In this document: positions 51,323 through 59,565 of the stretch, in pieces
Numbering within the stretch: the stretch's first letter is position 1
Layout: each line of letters starts with the position of its first letter
Assembly: GCA_024222295.1 (NCBI GenBank)
Contig: JAAEPF010000023.1
Coordinates: 310,001 to 374,000, forward strand
DNA from: Actinomycetes bacterium
Lineage (GTDB): Bacteria; Actinomycetota; Acidimicrobiia; Acidimicrobiales; Microtrichaceae
Direction of reading: 5' to 3'
DNA: 64,000 nucleotides
The notes under the pieces: generated by a model
Told to the model about the DNA's origin: nothing
Seen by the model: only the letters and a program-made list of their open reading frames with translations
Database searches by the model: none
Position numbers and translations under genes: made by a program

Positions 51323-52303
51323 GTGGCATCGCGCGAGGGCGGGTCCGGTTCCAGGCAGCCCGTCGCCGAGGGGTCGGGCAAGTCCAGGGCGAAGAAGAAG
51401 CCCGTCAAGTCAAAGAAGAAGCCCGTCAAGGAGAAGAAGAAGTCGTCGAAGCCGGCCAGGTCGGCCGGGGGTTCCAACGGCGGTGAGGCACAGGCCGCCG
51501 ACGCCGGCAACGCCAAGGTGGTCAGGCGCAACCGCGGCGACCAGGAAGTGCGGCGGCTGCTCGCCCGGCCCGACATCCAGGGGCCACGGGTGAAGTTGGG
51601 CGTGCTGTGGTTCGTTGCCGCGGTGGCATCGGTCCTCCTGGGGCGCTGGACCGTGCTCGGCCTGTGGTCGGTTGCTGCCGCCGTGGCTGCCTGGCAGGTC
51701 ACCAAGGTCTGGGCCGGGCAACCCCGCGCATCGAAGCTGCCCGGTTGGGGACCTGCTGCATCGGCGGTGACCGCCGTCGTGTGCGTAGCCGGCGCCGGAC
51801 TGGGCACCGCCTTGGGCGGCATCGCGCTGATGACGGCGCCGCTGCTGCTGGTGATCGTGGTCACGGTTTCGGGGCGCAAGCCGGCCGCTGCCGGGGCAGC
51901 GGTGATCGGCGCCGTGCTCGCCGCAATACCAGCGATGTCCATCGTGCTTGTGGCCCGCGACGAGCAGTGGGCGGCGCTGTTCCTCGTGGTGGCGGTGTCG
52001 TTCTACGACGCCGGCTACTTCATCGGTGCGGCCGAGTCATCGAGCCGGCTCGAGGGTCCGGTGACGGGAGCGATCGGCCTTCTGGCGGTGACTTTCGCCG
52101 CATCCGCGTTCGAGGCCCAGCCATTCGACCGGGCGACCGCGTGGATAGTGGGCGCAGTGATGGTGCTGGCATGCCCGCTCGGCCAGATGCTGGTGTCGGC
52201 CGAGTTGCCGGCCGCCACCTCCCGGGCAGGGGCGATGAGGCGCCTCGACGCCTACCTCGTGTCTGGTCCGCTGATGCTGGCCGCCGTGTGGGCGGTGACC
52301 TGA
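51323..52303 (+). CDS. CdsA-like membrane protein with Lys-repeat arm
   Basis: A 326-residue protein starting at GTG 51323, just after moaD. The arm (1-70) is extremely basic and contains the repeat KKKPVKSKKKPVKEKKK. About eight membrane helices follow. SFYDAGYFIGAAE and the C-terminal RRLDAYLVSGPLMLA recall phosphatidate cytidylyltransferase, but the canonical KDxxxxxxGHGGxxDRxD signature is not intact. Function uncertain; possibly an inactive or altered CDP-alcohol enzyme. Confidence 0.55.
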   Translation: MASREGGSGSRQPVAEGSGKSRAKKKPVKSKKKPVKEKKKSSKPARSAGGSNGGEAQAADAGNAKVVRRNRGDQEVRRLLARPDIQGPRVKLGVLWFVAAVASVLLGRWTVLGLWSVAAAVAAWQVTKVWAGQPRASKLPGWGPAASAVTAVVCVAGAGLGTALGGIALMTAPLLLVIVVTVSGRKPAAAGAAVIGAVLAAIPAMSIVLVARDEQWAALFLVVAVSFYDAGYFIGAAESSSRLEGPVTGAIGLLAVTFAASAFEAQPFDRATAWIVGAVMVLACPLGQMLVSAELPAATSRAGAMRRLDAYLVSGPLMLAAVWAVT

Positions 52304-52313
52304 GGTCGCCGGG

Positions 52314-52832
52314 TCAGGTCAGCAGGTCTTCGACGCCGGCGCCCTGGCGATAGCGCGAGATCAGCTCCGCCTGGACCCGCTCGATGCGCATGTGCAGCCC
52401 GGAGCGCGTCTCGCTCAGTTGCCGTTCGATGCCCGAGATGGTCTCGGCGAGGTCGGCCAGCACGTCGGTGTCCATGTCGGCCAGGTTCGACAGGTCCTCC
52501 AGTGAGACGGCGTCGTTGAGCTCGGTCAGCAGGTCATCGGCCCATTCCGGTGGCTCGAGGCCGCGGGTTGGCCGTGGCAGGCCCGGCCCCTTGATCCGGT
52601 TGCCCAGCGTTTCGGGCATCTCGAGGATCGGGTCGCTGCCCTGGTCGCCCTGGTTCTTGTGCTCGAGCACACCGAGAACGGTGTCGAGCCTGCCCTGCAC
52701 CACGCGGCGCGCATAGGAGTAGCCGTACTCGACTTCCTGTAGTTGTTCGCGGACCGAGCGCAGGTTGGACATCTCCAACTGGCCCAGGTCCTGGGGCTCG
52801 GGATTGTCGATGAGGCTGTCGGGTTCGATCAT
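52314..52832 (-). CDS. rsiG: RsiG-like c-di-GMP-responsive anti-sigma factor
   Basis: A 172-residue helical protein. Helix 1 carries the c-di-GMP signature E(X)3S(X)2R(X)3Q(X)3D exactly: E35, S39, R42, Q46 and D50 (EYGYSYARRVVQGRLD). Helix 2 carries the same spacing but altered ends: E136, S140, R143, H147 and E151 (ERQLSETRSGLHMRIE). In Streptomyces RsiG sequesters sigma-WhiG when bound to c-di-GMP; the family is also called aerial mycelium formation protein. A sigma-WhiG homologue is the expected partner but is not in the window. Adjacent to the XRE regulator gene, divergent. Confidence 0.82.
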   Translation of the reverse strand: MIEPDSLIDNPEPQDLGQLEMSNLRSVREQLQEVEYGYSYARRVVQGRLDTVLGVLEHKNQGDQGSDPILEMPETLGNRIKGPGLPRPTRGLEPPEWADDLLTELNDAVSLEDLSNLADMDTDVLADLAETISGIERQLSETRSGLHMRIERVQAELISRYRQGAGVEDLLT

Positions 52833-53002
52833 TTGCGGGCCGTACCTCCGTCGGAACCGGCTGCGGCGGCCGGCTGGAGCGCCGTGCCTGACCCCCCGAG
52901 GTTATCGAGCGGTGACGCCGTTGCATCGATGTGGCCCGAATGTCGCTTCGGGCGCCCCCAGGGTCAGTGCGCCGGTCGGCCCTGGTTGTGGGTCCAGGGC
53001 GG

Positions 53003-53008
53003 TACCCT
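53003..53008 (+). promoter_or_regulatory. -10 box for the XRE regulator gene, leaderless
   Basis: TACCCT ends eight bases before ATG 53017, but only two before ATG 53011, so the second ATG is favoured. Confidence 0.4.
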
Positions 53009-53016
53009 CGATGGTG

Positions 53017-53508
53017 ATGCCCGACGTGAAGGATGACATCGACCGCCGCTGGAACGACCTCGGCGAGTTCATCAGGGAGCAGCGCGCGATCGGTGAGCTG
53101 TCGCTGCGGAAGTTGTCCGAGCGCGCCGGTGTGTCCAATCCGTACCTCTCGCAGATCGAACGCGGCCTGCGCCGCCCGTCTGCGGAGATACTCCAGCAGA
53201 TCGCGCGGGCGCTCGAGATCTCCTCCGAGACCCTCTACGTGCGCGCGGGCATCCTCGACGAGCCGACGGACATCGTCGACCCGGTGGCCGAGATCCGCCG
53301 CGACACCCGGATCACCGAGGACCAGAAGAAGACCCTCATCCACATCTACGAGTCGTTCCTGCGCGAGAACGACCTCGAGGAAGCCAGTGCGGTCGATGAG
53401 GACCCCGCCGAAGACGTGACGACCCGAACGGGCCGGGAACACGTCGATGCCGCGTCGGACGAGGTAGCCGATCCCGCTGCCGACGACCTCGACGCCGCTG
53501 ACGACTGA
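53017..53508 (+). CDS. XRE-family helix-turn-helix transcriptional regulator
   Basis: A 163-residue protein. Residues about 11-70 form an HTH_3 domain: LGEFIREQRAIGELSLRKLSERAGVSNPYLSQIERGLRRP with the recognition helix at NPYLSQIE. The C-terminal half is acidic with DPVAEIRRDTRITEDQKKTLIHIYESFL, which is typical of actinobacterial XRE proteins. In-frame ATG 53011 is an alternative start. Confidence 0.87.
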   Translation: MPDVKDDIDRRWNDLGEFIREQRAIGELSLRKLSERAGVSNPYLSQIERGLRRPSAEILQQIARALEISSETLYVRAGILDEPTDIVDPVAEIRRDTRITEDQKKTLIHIYESFLRENDLEEASAVDEDPAEDVTTRTGREHVDAASDEVADPAADDLDAADD

Positions 53509-53641
53509 CTGGCGGCTTCCTTCGGATCCTGCTGCGAAGCCTCTTCTGGTTGCTTTCCGCTGTTCCTGCGACGTGGCGTACCCTGTGAAACCTGACTACC
53601 TCGATCGGGAATAGTCCGGCCTTCCAGGAGTTGGAGCCTTT

Positions 53642-54850
53642 GTGGGTTCTGTAGCGGTCCTTTCCATGCATACGTCGCCCCTCGTCCAACCGGGCACTGG
53701 CGATTCCGGCGGCATGAACGTCTACGTGCGCGAACTGGCGGGTTCACTGGCCCGTGCGGGCGTACCGGTGAAGGTCTACGTGCGCCGGTGGGCTGCCGAC
53801 CTGCCCGAGCGGATCACCGTCGAGCCGGGCCTCGAGGTCGTGCATGTCGACGCAGGTCCCGTCGATGCACCCAAGGAAGACCTGGCGGACTGGGTCGAGG
53901 AGTTCGCCGACGGCGTCGAGGCCGACCTGATCGGCTCCGATGTCGAAGTGCTGCACGCCAACTACTGGCTGTCCGCTGTGGCCGGCCACCGCCTCAAGCA
54001 CCGGATGTCACTGCCGCTGGTAGCCACCTTCCACACACTCGCCCGGGTCAAGGCAGAGGCCGGTGACATCGAGCCGCTCGCACGTGCGCGCGCAGAGGCG
54101 GAGACGATCGGCTGTTGTGACTCGATCTGCGCGTCCAACCCGGTCGAGGCCGACCAGCTCCTCCAGTTCTACGGCGCGGACCCGGCCCGCATCGAGCTCG
54201 TACCCCCCGGCGTCGATCATGCGTTCTTCTCCCCTGGTGACCGCGCCGGCGCGAGGGCCGGCCTCGGCCTCGATGACAGGCCGACCATGTTGTTCGTCGG
54301 CCGCATCCAGCCGCTCAAGGGACTCACGGTGGCCGTAGAGGCGCTGTCAATGGTCGAGCGGGACGACGCACGACTCGTCGTGGTCGGCGGGCCGTCCGGT
54401 CCCGGTGGCGAGGCCGAGGCCGACCGCGTGGAGAAGCTCGTGGCCGAACGCGGCCTCACCGACCGGGTCACCTTCGTGGACCCGCAGCCACATCACGCAC
54501 TGTCGACCTGGTACCGGTCCGCCGACGTCGTCGTGGTGCCCAGCAGGTCAGAGTCGTTCGGACTGGTGGCACTCGAAGCCGCTGCTTGCGGCGTGCCCGT
54601 GGTCGCGGCCGCCGTGGGCGGCCTGCGGACGCTCGTGCGTGACGGCGAGACGGGCTTCCTCGTCGACGGCGCCGACCCCGCGGCGATGGCCGCGGGCGTC
54701 GACGAGCTCTTTGCCGACCCCGCCCTGGCGATCCGCATGGGCGAGGCCGCCTCCCGGGATGCATCGCGCTACTCGTGGGCCGGCACAGCGGGCCGCTTGC
54801 GCAGGCTCTATGCCGATCTGGCGAGCAACGCCCTGGTGCAGTGCAGCTGA
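53642..54850 (+). CDS. mshA: D-inositol-3-phosphate glycosyltransferase (mycothiol)
   Basis: A 402-residue GT-B enzyme that transfers N-acetylglucosamine from UDP-GlcNAc to L-myo-inositol-1-phosphate, the first step of mycothiol synthesis. The MshA hallmark HTSPLVQPGTGDSGGMNVYV is at residues about 10-29; the donor site includes FVGRIQPLKG and VPSRSESFGLVALEAAACGVP. GTG start with GGAGTTGGAG upstream; a TACCCT -10 about 57 bases before the start would give a leadered mRNA. Confidence 0.93.
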   Translation: MGSVAVLSMHTSPLVQPGTGDSGGMNVYVRELAGSLARAGVPVKVYVRRWAADLPERITVEPGLEVVHVDAGPVDAPKEDLADWVEEFADGVEADLIGSDVEVLHANYWLSAVAGHRLKHRMSLPLVATFHTLARVKAEAGDIEPLARARAEAETIGCCDSICASNPVEADQLLQFYGADPARIELVPPGVDHAFFSPGDRAGARAGLGLDDRPTMLFVGRIQPLKGLTVAVEALSMVERDDARLVVVGGPSGPGGEAEADRVEKLVAERGLTDRVTFVDPQPHHALSTWYRSADVVVVPSRSESFGLVALEAAACGVPVVAAAVGGLRTLVRDGETGFLVDGADPAAMAAGVDELFADPALAIRMGEAASRDASRYSWAGTAGRLRRLYADLASNALVQCS

Positions 54851-55311
54851 GCAGGCCCCCGAGCCCCGAGGAGTACGAGGCTGCCGCAGCAACGATCGAG
54901 CAGTGGCTGGACGGCGAGCTCGACGGCAACCCCGCCGTAGCCGCGGCTCAGCGCGACCCGGACCCCGACGCCCGCCGGTGGATGGTGCGCCTCAACGGCG
55001 AGGAGAAGGAGGTCTTCACCGTCTGGCTCGACCTCCGACAACGCTCGCTTCACGCCGAGACCCAACTCGTTCCCGCACCGTTGGAGCCGCCCGAGGCGCT
55101 GTGGGAGTACCTGCTGCGCTCGGTCGACCGCCTCCGGTCCGTGGCGCTGTCCATCGGTGCCGAGGAGGCCGTGTACGCACGTATGGAGCTGCCGATCGAG
55201 TTCATCGACGCCGCGCAGCTCGACCGTGTGCTCGGATCCCTGCACCAGAGCACCGAGCAGTTGTTCGTGCCCGCCATGCGCCTCGGCTTCGGCGACCGAT
55301 TCAAGCGCTGA
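54841..55311 (+). CDS. YbjN-domain protein
   Basis: A 156-residue single-domain protein, starting GTG 54841 inside the last ten bases of mshA. It has ATIEQWLDGEL, RWMVRLNGEEKEVFTVWLDLRQRSLHAETQLVPAP and YARMELPIEFIDAAQLDRVLGSLH, typical of the YbjN/type III secretion chaperone-like fold. Coupling with mshA is common in actinobacteria; the role is unknown. Confidence 0.82.
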   Translation: MQLSRPPSPEEYEAAAATIEQWLDGELDGNPAVAAAQRDPDPDARRWMVRLNGEEKEVFTVWLDLRQRSLHAETQLVPAPLEPPEALWEYLLRSVDRLRSVALSIGAEEAVYARMELPIEFIDAAQLDRVLGSLHQSTEQLFVPAMRLGFGDRFKR

Positions 55312-55475
55312 CTCCGCGTGTCGCGCCCGGGCTGGGCGCAGCGCCGGGCCGCCGCGCTGTGCGAGGCCTGTCAACGGGCCGCGCGACCCGGTGACAGATG
55401 GCGCCCGCGGGCGTACGTTGGCCGACATCGGGGTGCGGGTCCGGCGCCGGGGAAGCAGTCGGACCCGTCCCCCGG

Positions 55476-55481
55476 TAGCCT
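55476..55481 (+). promoter_or_regulatory. -10 box for proC, leaderless
   Basis: TAGCCT ends seven bases before GTG 55489. An inverted repeat (gggtccg/cggaccc, 55437-55466) precedes it. Confidence 0.45.
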
Positions 55482-55488
55482 CTGGGCC

Positions 55489-56274
55489 GTGATCCCCCTT
55501 CAGTTCATCGGCGGCGGTCGCATGGCGGAGGCACTCGTGAAGGGCCTGGTCGACCATGGCGTTCACGAGCCGGCAGAGATCCGCGTGGTCGAGGTGCTGG
55601 ACGCGCGCCGCATCGAACTGGAACACCTCCTTCCCGGCGTGCAGGTGGCCGACTCGGCCGTTGCATGCGAGGGACTGGTGCTGGCGACCAAACCGGCTGA
55701 TGCCCTACACGCACTCGAGAAGGCAGCCGCAGCGGGGGTGCACCGGGTGCTGTCCATCGCAGCCGGGGTGAGGCTCGAACCGCTCGAGGCTGCAGCCGGT
55801 CACGGAATCGCCGTCATCCGGGCCATGCCCAACACCGCCGCGCTGGTTGGCGCTGCTGCGTCGGCGATCTGTGCCGGCCGCGACGTCGGTGAGGCAGACA
55901 TCGCTTGGGCCACCGAGACCCTGGGGGCGGTGGGCATCGTGGAGCAGGTGCCGGAGAAGTCGATGGACGCCGTCACCGGCCTCTCCGGCTCCGGCCCGGC
56001 CTACATGTTCATGGTCGCCGAGGCACTCGTGGAGGGTGGAGTGCTCGCCGGTCTTGCACGGGACGTCGCAGATCGCCTCGCCCGCCAGACCCTGCTCGGC
56101 GCCGCGCGCCTGCTCGAGGATCCCCGGGTCACCCCCGAGCAACTCCGAGCAGCCGTCACCTCACCGGGCGGAACCACGGCTGCCGGCCTGCGTGCACTCG
56201 AGGACCGCGCGGTGCGCGCAGCGTTGATCGATGCGGTCGATGCCGCGGCGACGCGATCGACCGAGTTGGGTTGA
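55489..56274 (+). CDS. proC: pyrroline-5-carboxylate reductase
   Basis: A 261-residue NAD(P)H enzyme for the last step of proline synthesis. The Rossmann loop is FIGGGRMAEA, then IRAMPNTAALVGAAASAI, the catalytic region GLSGSGPAYMFMVAEAL and TSPGGTTAAGLRALE. The GTG at 55489 is chosen since the -10 box is next to it; the open frame upstream (with a CxxC) has no family match. Confidence 0.95.
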   Translation: MIPLQFIGGGRMAEALVKGLVDHGVHEPAEIRVVEVLDARRIELEHLLPGVQVADSAVACEGLVLATKPADALHALEKAAAAGVHRVLSIAAGVRLEPLEAAAGHGIAVIRAMPNTAALVGAAASAICAGRDVGEADIAWATETLGAVGIVEQVPEKSMDAVTGLSGSGPAYMFMVAEALVEGGVLAGLARDVADRLARQTLLGAARLLEDPRVTPEQLRAAVTSPGGTTAAGLRALEDRAVRAALIDAVDAAATRSTELG

Positions 56275-56276
56275 CG

Positions 56277-57158
56277 GTGGCCGGGTCCGAACTCCGATAC
56301 GACACGGTCTCGTTCCTGTCCGACTACGGGCGTGCCGATGAGTTCGTCGGGATCGTGCATTCCGTACTGCGCGCGCTTGCACCCGGTGTGGGAGTGGTCG
56401 ACGTCACCCACGACATCGCCCCGTTCGACGTGAGCGCAGGAGCCTTGACCCTGGCCCGCAGCGCGCAGTACCTGTGCCCAGGTGTGGTGCTGGCCGTGGT
56501 CGACCCGGGAGTCGGCACGAGCCGTCGCGGCGTCGCCATCGAAGTGGGCGACGGTGCGTCTGTGCTGGTCGGACCCGACAACGGGCTGCTTGCGCCGGCC
56601 GTGTCGATGGTCGGCGGGGCCGGGACCGCCGTGGAGCTCGACAACGCCGAGTACCACCTGCCCGGCGGCGGCAACACCTTCGACGGCCGCGATGTGTTCG
56701 CCCCCGCCGTCGCGGCACTCTGCCGGGGGGTCGGGTTGGCGGACCTCGGGACCGAGGTCGACCCGGCCTCGCTGCTGCCGGCCACCCTGCCTCTGTCGCG
56801 GCAGGAACCGGATGGCCTGCACACCGAGGTGCTGTGGGTGGACCGCTTCGGCAACGCCCAGCTCAACCTCGACCCCGACGACCTGCCGGAGGGCGCCACC
56901 GCGTTCACGCTGTCCGCGGCGGGCCGCACCCACGTCGCACAGCGAGCTGGCACCTTCGATGATGTGCCACCGGGCTCGTTCGGACTCGTGGTCGACAGCT
57001 ACGGGCTGGTGGCAGCGGTGCTCGCCAGGGCTTCGGCGGTCGAAGCCCTGGGCGTGGCCGCCGGCGAAGAAGTGGTGTTGTCGCCGACGGACGCTCCAGC
57101 CGGTGTCGAGGTCGAGGTCGAGCTCGGTGTCCATCCCGACCGCCGCGGTGCGCCATGA
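56277..57158 (+). CDS. SAM hydroxide adenosyltransferase (DUF62 family)
   Basis: A 293-residue enzyme that hydrolyses S-adenosylmethionine to adenosine and methionine with hydroxide. The N-terminal SAM site SFLSDYGRADEFVGIVHSVL and VVDPGVGTSRRGVAIE, then VGPDNGLLAPA and FDGRDVFAPAVAAL, form the conserved D-R-H catalytic set. The C-terminal beta domain has VLWVDRFGNAQLN. TTG 56271 is an alternative start, overlapping the proC stop. Confidence 0.92.
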   Translation: MAGSELRYDTVSFLSDYGRADEFVGIVHSVLRALAPGVGVVDVTHDIAPFDVSAGALTLARSAQYLCPGVVLAVVDPGVGTSRRGVAIEVGDGASVLVGPDNGLLAPAVSMVGGAGTAVELDNAEYHLPGGGNTFDGRDVFAPAVAALCRGVGLADLGTEVDPASLLPATLPLSRQEPDGLHTEVLWVDRFGNAQLNLDPDDLPEGATAFTLSAAGRTHVAQRAGTFDDVPPGSFGLVVDSYGLVAAVLARASAVEALGVAAGEEVVLSPTDAPAGVEVEVELGVHPDRRGAP

Positions 57159-57171
57159 TCGTGGGCGGGCC

Positions 57172-57261
57172 ATGAGACGCAACACAACGATCGCGATCGT
57201 CATTCTGCTCCTGTTGCTGGTGGGTGCTTCCTTCCTGCAACTGGTGGTGCTGAGGCAGTAG
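57172..57261 (+). CDS. 29-residue single-helix membrane microprotein
   Basis: Begins MRRNTTIAIVI; a basic N-terminus, then a hydrophobic stretch of about 20 residues and a short VVLRQ tail. It starts 13 bases after the SAM hydroxide adenosyltransferase gene and ends at the -10 box of the acyl-CoA ligase. No ribosome site is obvious. Confidence 0.35.
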   Translation: MRRNTTIAIVILLLLLVGASFLQLVVLRQ

Positions 57262-57264
57262 GTT
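57259..57264 (+). promoter_or_regulatory. -10 box for the acyl-CoA ligase gene, leaderless
   Basis: TAGGTT, overlapping the microprotein stop, ends nine bases before GTG 57274. Confidence 0.4.
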
Positions 57265-57273
57265 GCCCGCGCC

Positions 57274-58782
57274 GTGAACTACGCCGCACTCATCGAGGAC
57301 CATGCCGATGACGCAGTCGCGTTGATCAGCAGGGGCCAGAGGACCACATATGGCACACTGCGCGCCCAGGTGGCAGGCCTTCGCGGCGGCTTCACGGGCC
57401 TCGGGGTGCAGCCCGGTGACCGGGTGGCGATCATCGCCAACAACAACTGGTACTTCGTGGTCAGCTACCTCGCTGCGATAGGCATGGGCGCGGTGGCGGT
57501 GCCGCTCAACCCCCAGGCTCCACCGGCCGAGCTCAAGCGGGAGCTGGTGGCCATCGGCGCCGTTGCCGCGGTCATCGGCCCGGCCGCACGTGTGTCCTTC
57601 GAGCAGATCGACGCCGACGCGGTTCCCGGACTGCGGTTCCGCGTAGGCGCCGGCTTCTGCCCCGATGGCGGGACCGAGCTCGATGACCTGGTCGCCTCGG
57701 ATCCCGTGGCGCTCGTCGACCGCGCGGGGGACGACCTCGCGGTGCTCTGCTTCACTTCCGGCACTGCGGGGGCTCCGCGCGCAGCCCGGCTCACCCACGA
57801 GAACCTCTCGATCAACCTGCGCCAGGTCTTCGCCGCGGCCGAGGAGGCCGCGCCGGTCCCCGGCGACGTGGCCTTCGGCCTGTTGCCGCTGTTTCACATC
57901 TTCGGGCTCAACGTGGTTCTCGGGACTGCGCTCAGCGTCGGCTCCGCGATCCTGCTCGTGGAGCGCTTCGACCCGGTGACCGCCCTCGAGGCGATCTCGA
58001 AGCACCGGGTCACCACCGTTTCGGGTCCCCCCAACATGTGGGCGGCATTCGCGGGGCTGACCGGTGTGGAACCGGGTCTCATGTCCACCGTGCGCCTCGC
58101 CACCTCCGGAGCGGCCAAGCTCGCACCCGAGGTCGCGGAAGCGGTCGAGGGCCGTTACGGCATCGAGCTCACCGAGGGCTACGGCCTTACCGAGGCTTCA
58201 CCGGTGGTCACCTCGGCAGCGGGGCTCGGAGCCCCCCGCGGATCGGTCGGCCGCCCCGTGCCCGGCCTCGAGATGCGGTTGGTCGACCTCGAGGGCTCGG
58301 ACGTTCTGATCGGTGACACCGGTGAGATCTGGGTGCGCGGCCCCAACGTGTTCGATGGCTACTGGGAGGACCAGGAAGCCACCGACCGCATCCTCGACAG
58401 CGACGGCTGGCTGCACACCGGCGACCTCGCCGTGGTAGACGACGACGGGTTCATCTTCCTGGTCGACCGGATCAAGGACCTGATCATCGTGTCGGGGTTC
58501 AACGTCTTTCCCGCTGAGGTCGAAGAGGTCCTGCATGAGCACCCGGCGATCGAGCGGGCTGCGGTGCTTGGCGTGCCGCACCCCTACACCGGTGAGGCGG
58601 TGAAGGCCTACGTGGTCACCCGCGCGGGGATGTCGGTCGAGGAAGACGACGTCATCGACTTCGTGGCCGAGCGGCTCGCCCGCTACAAGTGCCCCAACAA
58701 GGTGGTGTTCGTCGAAGACATCCCGGTGGGCCTCGGCGGCAAGGTGATCCGCAGGGTGCTTCGCGAAGCCGACAACGACTGA
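57274..58782 (+). CDS. AMP-dependent acyl-CoA synthetase/ligase
   Basis: A 502-residue adenylate-forming enzyme that activates a carboxylic acid as acyl-CoA via acyl-AMP. Motif 1 is CFTSGTAGAPRAARLTHENL, then GYGLTEASPVV, GWLHTGDLAVVDDDGF, DRIKDLIIVSGFNVFPAEVEE, and the C-terminal lysine motif GKVIRRVL. Substrate chain length is not readable; probably medium- or long-chain fatty acid. A hairpin follows its stop. Confidence 0.92.
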   Translation: MNYAALIEDHADDAVALISRGQRTTYGTLRAQVAGLRGGFTGLGVQPGDRVAIIANNNWYFVVSYLAAIGMGAVAVPLNPQAPPAELKRELVAIGAVAAVIGPAARVSFEQIDADAVPGLRFRVGAGFCPDGGTELDDLVASDPVALVDRAGDDLAVLCFTSGTAGAPRAARLTHENLSINLRQVFAAAEEAAPVPGDVAFGLLPLFHIFGLNVVLGTALSVGSAILLVERFDPVTALEAISKHRVTTVSGPPNMWAAFAGLTGVEPGLMSTVRLATSGAAKLAPEVAEAVEGRYGIELTEGYGLTEASPVVTSAAGLGAPRGSVGRPVPGLEMRLVDLEGSDVLIGDTGEIWVRGPNVFDGYWEDQEATDRILDSDGWLHTGDLAVVDDDGFIFLVDRIKDLIIVSGFNVFPAEVEEVLHEHPAIERAAVLGVPHPYTGEAVKAYVVTRAGMSVEEDDVIDFVAERLARYKCPNKVVFVEDIPVGLGGKVIRRVLREADND

Positions 58783-58786
58783 TGGA

Positions 58787-58803
58787 GGCCGGTCGGGCCG
58801 GCC
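58787..58803 (+). terminator. hairpin after the acyl-CoA ligase gene
   Basis: GGCCGG and CCGGCC around TCGGG, five bases after the stop; no T tract. Confidence 0.4.
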
Positions 58804-58811
58804 ACGCGACT

Positions 58812-58841
58812 TTGTGAAGAAATGCACGAGCCGGGTAGGTT
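58812..58841 (+). promoter_or_regulatory. rex promoter with Rex operator overlapping the -35
   Basis: TTGTGA (-35, 58812-58817), 18-base spacer and TAGGTT (-10, 58836-58841), six bases before the rex ATG. The -35 is part of TTGTGAAGAAATGCACGA (58812-58829), which fits the Rex site TTGTGAANNNNTTCACAA in the left half and five of seven bases on the right. Autoregulation by Rex/NADH is expected, as in Streptomyces. Confidence 0.65.
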
Positions 58842-58847
58842 GCAACC

Positions 58848-59522
58848 ATGTCCAGTGGCAACCGGCAGGGCGCGGACGACCGTGACATCCCCGACGCAAC
58901 AGTCGCACGGCTGCCCCTGTACCACCGGGCACTGCTGGGTCTGAGTCGGACGGGAACCACCAAGGTGTCCTCCGAGCAGATCGCAGAGATGGCCGGCGTG
59001 AACGCCGCCAAGGTCCGCAAGGACCTGTCCTACTTCGGCAGCTACGGCACCCGCGGTGTCGGTTACGAGGTCGACCAGCTCCTCGAAGAGATCCGCAACG
59101 ACCTGGGCCTCCAGCGTGGCTGGAACTGCGTGGTGGTCGGCGTCGGCAACCTCGGATCTGCGCTCATCTCGTTCGCAGGCTTCCGCGACAGGGGATTCGA
59201 CGTGGTTGCCGCGGTCGACGTGGACCCCAACCGGATCGGCACGACCATCGCAGGTGTGACCGTGTCACACCAGGACGACCTCGGCACCGTGATCGCTGAT
59301 TCCGAGGTGGCAATCGGCATCCTCACCACGCCTCCCGACGCGGCACAGCAGGTGGCCGACGCGCTGGTTGGTGCCGGGGTGCGTTCGATCCTGAGCTTCG
59401 CTCCGACCGTCATCGAGGTTCCCGAGGACGTGGTCGTTCGTCACGTCGACGTTGCTTCGGAGCTTGAGATACTCGCCTTCCACGAGGGACGGCGCGGTGA
59501 ACCGCTGGGCAACGCGGGTTGA
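58848..59522 (+). CDS. rex: redox-sensing transcriptional repressor Rex
   Basis: A 224-residue NADH/NAD+ sensor. The winged helix is LPLYHRALLGLSRTGTTKVSSEQIAEMAGVNAAKVRKDLSYFGS in two halves (residues about 22-65), with YGTRGVGYEVDQLL. The Rossmann part has VVVGVGNLGSALISFAGF. It heads the operon rex-hemA-hemC-cobA/hemD and probably also regulates respiratory genes. Low NADH keeps it on DNA; high NADH releases it. Confidence 0.95.
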   Translation: MSSGNRQGADDRDIPDATVARLPLYHRALLGLSRTGTTKVSSEQIAEMAGVNAAKVRKDLSYFGSYGTRGVGYEVDQLLEEIRNDLGLQRGWNCVVVGVGNLGSALISFAGFRDRGFDVVAAVDVDPNRIGTTIAGVTVSHQDDLGTVIADSEVAIGILTTPPDAAQQVADALVGAGVRSILSFAPTVIEVPEDVVVRHVDVASELEILAFHEGRRGEPLGNAG

Positions 59523-59550
59523 CGCTGGACCCCGCCCCGGGTGCTGGCAG

Positions 59551-59556
59551 TAGCAT
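59551..59556 (+). promoter_or_regulatory. possible internal -10 box for hemA
   Basis: TAGCAT ends nine bases before ATG 59566, so hemA may have its own start in addition to rex read-through. Confidence 0.35.
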
Positions 59557-59565
59557 TGGAAGCAG

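Noticed and set aside
55318-55488. N-terminal extension of ProC containing a CxxC
   Set aside because: The -10 box and the Rossmann start both place the beginning at GTG 55489.
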